In this document: piece by piece, positions 60,055-64,000 of the stretch
Layout of the letters: every line of letters starts with the position of its first letter
Position numbering within the stretch: position 1 is the stretch's first letter
Assembly: GCA_022578965.1 (NCBI GenBank)
Contig: MU400565.1
Location: 186,001 to 250,000 of the forward strand
Reading direction: 5' to 3'
From: Xylaria sp. FL1777
Taxonomy: Eukaryota > Ascomycota > Sordariomycetes > Xylariales > Xylariaceae
Length of the DNA: 64,000 nt
The notes under the pieces: model-generated
Databases searched by the model: none
What the model saw: only the letters and a program-made list of their open reading frames with translations
What the model was told of the DNA's origin: nothing
Made by a program: the position numbers and the translations under genes

Positions 60055-63000
60055 ATATATAATATTTTACCTTAAGCGTAATTTTAATATACTGCTATTT
60101 ATAATATAAGTTCTGTTTTCTTGATTGTTTTTATATAAAAACCTTTAGCTTTTTTTTTATTACTTTACTAAGTTAAATAAAAGGCTTTAAGGAAAAAAGC
60201 AACAATTATTAAACTATTTAGTAGCTTTATAAGCTTTAACTCTTATAATGCTTTTTTACTGCTTAAAAATAGGTTTAAATAAAGCTTTAGTACTAATGTT
60301 TGCTAAGTTATAGTTTTTAAAAACTTATTTCGTTTAAATTAAGCTTTTACGTTTAAATTCTTTAGTTTTATAATATTTAATTTAAATATGCTTTGTTTGT
60401 TTATAATATATAAAGTTATTAATTAGCTATTTAATACTATTATTATTAATGCTAATTTTAACTAGTTAATTGTTGTTTAAAGAAGTCTTTAGTTTGTTTA
60501 AAAATTATTATAAGTATATACTTTTTAAAAACGCGCTAAATAGTAATATATATTTAGCTTTGCAGCTAAAAATTATAATAAATAATTATTTTCGTAATTT
60601 TTAGCTAATAGTAGCTAAAGCAATAAAAAAAATATAGCACTTTATTAAAATACTATTAAACTTATTTTTTTTATGTTTAATATTTAAAAACCTTATAAAT
60701 AAAGTAATATTATTATTAAATTTTAAGCTATAAGTATTAGTTTTAATAAAATAACGCAGTATATTTTTAGTAGCTTTTAAGTGTTATTATATTAAGTTTA
60801 CTAAAAACTAACTTAGTTTAAACATTAAATATGCTATATTTGCTTTAGTTTTTATTATAGCATACATTAATAAGCTAATAATTTCTTAGTATTTAGTCCG
60901 GATTAAAGTATTATAATAGTTTTTTAAAAAAAGCTTAAAAGTTTTCTTAAGGTTTATAAGTACTAATTTAAGCTTAACGTTTTTTTTAAAAAAAAACTTC
61001 TTAATAATTTATTAAATATATAAAGTTTAAATAACTTATAGCTTTTTAGCTTTTTAGTTTTAATATATTTTTATACCTAAGAAATATTTACAAGGTTTTA
61101 TATTAATAATTTAAAATTTATTAGCTAGCTTACTTTTAATATTTGCTATTTTTTGTTTATTTTTTTTAAAGATTAATATATTGTTTATATATATAGCTAT
61201 AATGATTTTGTTTTTATAAAATAAAGCTTCGTTTATTTTAAAACAAGTTTATTTAAAGTTTAAAAAGAATTATAATAGCGTGTTATATTAAATCTTAAAA
61301 AACTACTTTAAGCTATATAGTGCCTTTTATAATTTATAGATCTTTTTAGCTTTTTTATAGCTAAAAAGAAATCATATATATATATTTCTATTAATTTTAC
61401 TATATAAAAAAGCAGTTTTAATGTTTAAATAATTAAATTTCTAGTTATTGAAATAAAGCAATATAATTGCGCAAAATTTATTATAACACTTTAATTGCAA
61501 AAAAGTAAGTCATAACTTACGCATTTAAGCAATTAGGCCATATATAAATTAAGAAAATAAACGATTAATTAAAAAGCTATTTAATAATATAAATAAAGCA
61601 ACTATAGCTAATTTTTATAATATTAAGCATAATAGTTAAATTTATACTTTAAAATTTAGCGCAATATTTATACTTTTATTCTTACTATATAATTTAGCCT
61701 AGATTTACTTTAATTAGCTAGTTAGCTTATTTAGTTATTTTATTTTATTTTAATTTTTTTTTATTAAAATATAACTGCTTTTAGTTTATTTTAATACTTA
61801 TAATTATAAAGTTTTTTATTTTTATTAATGTTTTTTAAACAAAGTTAATATTATTTTTTTTTGCTTATTTAGTTTTATAAGTTTTTTTTTATTTTTTTTG
61901 TTATGTTTAAGAATAGCTTAAGCTTTAGCGCTTATAAAAGCATTATAGTTTTATTAAAACTAGTTTTAGCTTTTTTATATATTTAAATATATAAATAAAG
62001 GCCTTTAAAAATGCTTAGCGTTTTTTTTGTAAAAGTGCTTATAAAAAGTTTATATTTTTTTTTTTTTAAACTATTAAGCTTAGCTAAGTTTTATATTTAG
62101 CTTGTTATACTTAAAAAAAAGAATATTTGCAAAGGTATTTGTAGTAAAATAACTTCGTACTGCTAAAACGTTTTTATATTGCTTATAATAGAACTTTTTT
62201 AGTATAATTATTAGTTTTTTTTGCTAAAAATTCTTTTTGCGCTTTAAAGTAAAAAGTACTAAAAAAACAAAACAATTAACTTTTAGTTTTTCTTTTAGCG
62301 TTTTTTTTTTACTTCGCGTATTTTTAATGCTTAATAGTAAAAAAGCTAACTTATTAAATTTAAAAAAAGTTGCTTTTAGTTTTTATAAAAGTTTATAAAG
62401 CTTAACGCTTATTAAAAGCAATAAATGCAAATTTTTTTGCAATTTAAAGCTAAAGTACTTTTTAAAGCTTTTTTTTAAAAAATAAATAAGCTATTTATAA
62501 CTTTTTTAATTATTAACTTCTTTTTATAAATATTAGCTTATTAAGTTATAAAACACGTAATATAAATATAAAGCTTTAATAAAGCTATATATAGTTATTA
62601 TATTAACAAAAGCAAAAAAGCATAAAATAGCTTAATATAACCTTTATATTAAAGTGCTTTATTATTTAATATTTTTGTAATTTTTAAAAAACTTGTTTGT
62701 TATTTTTATTAGTAGCATGCTTAAAGTTTAAAATATATGCTACTTTTAAAACAGTATTAATAAAAATAGTAATTTAGTAATTATTTAAGCAATATTTTAT
62801 TATAAAATATTTTATTTAAAAAGTTTTAGCAATTATTATAGCTTATTTTACGTTTTATTAATTTATAAAAAGATTTTTTATAAACTAGCTATATTTAAGT
62901 TTAATATTTATTTTTAAAGTTTTAGCTTTTTTATTTATATATAGCTAAAGCAATACATTTAGCAAAGCTTTTATTTTATGCTTGTTTAGCTATTTTTTAG

Positions 63001-64000
63001 CGTTTAGCTTTATAAGAACATTAGTAATATAAATAGCTTTAATTTTTTATTTTGTTATATTTATTTTATAAAGGTTTTTATAGCAGCTATAAATAGTAAG
63101 CCTTTTTTAATAATTTAAATACTTTTGTTTATATTAATAAGTTCTTTTAGTAGCTATTTATTGTTTTAAAAAAAAAATCTTTAGCTATTGCTTTTTATTA
63201 TTTTTATATATTGTTTTTAAAACTTTATTTAGCAAAAAACAATAAACTAGCTTTTATTTATTATAAGGCTTTAATTTATTAAAATGTTTTAAGTTATTAT
63301 TTTTTTAATAATTATTTAAAGCTTTTTTTAATAGCAGTTTTTTTAAAGATTTTATAAATAATAACTGCTAAATATTTAGTTTTTATATTACAGGTTTTTA
63401 TTTTTTATGTAGTTTTAGCTTTATTATTAAAACTATTAGATTTTTTATAAACATAACATTAAACTTATTAAAGCAGAAATTATTATTATTGCAGTATTTT
63501 TTAATTTTAAATAAGTATTATATTAATATTATAAGTTTTTTTATAGCTATAAATCTTAATATTTAGCTTGTAGCTTATAAAATTACTTTTAAATATTTGC
63601 TTTTTAGTTTAAACATATAAAATAGCAATTTGTTTGCGTTTATTAAGCAGTTTTATGTAATAAAGTATACTATAAAAGCTTTTCTTTAAAAATTAAGCGC
63701 TTTTTTGCTAAGCAATAAGTTAAAAGCATAAAAAACTTTTATTAAGATTATATATAATATAAACTATTAATATTTTAATGCTTTTTTGTTATAATACTTT
63801 TTATGTATTATATATATTGTTTTTTTTTATATTTGTTAAACTAAGTTTAAAAATAAGTTTTAGTAAGTTTTATTATTTTTAAAAAATATATAGCTAAAAT
63901 GCTTTTTTAATATTACTTTTTTTTTCTTTTTTAGGTTTTTAAAAAACAAACTTTTTATAAAAGTTATTTCTTTTTATATAAAATAAGATTTTAAAACAAA
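59890..64000 (-). mobile_element. Element F: RIP-degraded Ty1/copia retrotransposon, 3' part
   Basis: A second AT-rich block, running off the right end of the window. Minus-strand reading near 61,340-61,170 gives KALYSLK (cf. KALYGLKQ), then KINEALFYKNKIIIAIYINNILIF with YINN at 61,191 to 61,180, the YVDD block with Asp codons changed to Asn. This is Ty1/copia reverse transcriptase. From 61,400 to 64,000 should come RT, integrase and Gag in the upstream direction; I could not assign further motifs, nor decide whether other elements are nested there. Confidence 0.75.

Overview
The window comes from a filamentous ascomycete (Pezizomycotina). Genes carry short introns of 47-94 nt with GT...AG ends and CTAAC/CTGAC-like branch sites. 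Recognisable products include a class II hydrophobin (an ascomycete family), a DUF1774 membrane protein, the NatA auxiliary subunit, proteasome Rpt5 and a MIX23/Cid2 protein. The window alternates between GC-balanced gene blocks and extremely AT-rich blocks with the signature of repeat-induced point mutation (RIP): C followed by A is depleted and repeat copies differ almost only by C/T and G/A.

Layout. 1-5,833: the 3' part of a DUF1774 gene, a mitochondrial-type phosphopantetheinyl transferase, an M20 metallopeptidase and a PfkB-family sugar kinase. 6,492-7,817 and 43,523-44,708: two halves of one amidase gene on the minus strand. 7,818-43,522: a 35.7 kb RIP-degraded block splitting that gene. 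44,709-59,889: a second gene block with an unrecognised 153-aa gene, the NatA subunit, MIX23, Rpt5 and the hydrophobin, plus long intergenic stretches with old repeat debris. 59,890-64,000: the 3' end of another RIP-degraded Ty1/copia element running off the window.

The 35.7 kb block resolves completely into five nested LTR retrotransposons, each with equal-length LTR pairs and its own 5-bp target duplication. D is Ty1/copia, minus strand, 7,396 bp after removing inserts, duplication CCGTG, in the amidase. E is Ty3/gypsy, plus, 7,860 bp, GTTTT, in the D pol gene. A is Ty3/gypsy, plus, 7,701 bp, AGAAT, in E. C is Ty3/gypsy, minus, 7,616 bp, AAGCT, in E. B is Ty3/gypsy, minus, 5,112 bp, ATAGT, in A. 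These lengths plus four duplications add up to exactly 35,705 bp. Insertion order was D, then E, then A and C, then B in A. B has gag and integrase but lacks the reverse transcriptase/RNase H segment found in A and C, so it looks non-autonomous.

I found no CRISPR array, tRNA or rRNA, and no operon-like functional cluster; the intact genes are unrelated housekeeping or surface-protein genes. The noteworthy biology is the nested insertion, the gene it destroyed and the pattern of RIP at its edges. Gene models are my manual splice reconstructions; domain names come from family recognition without database searches.
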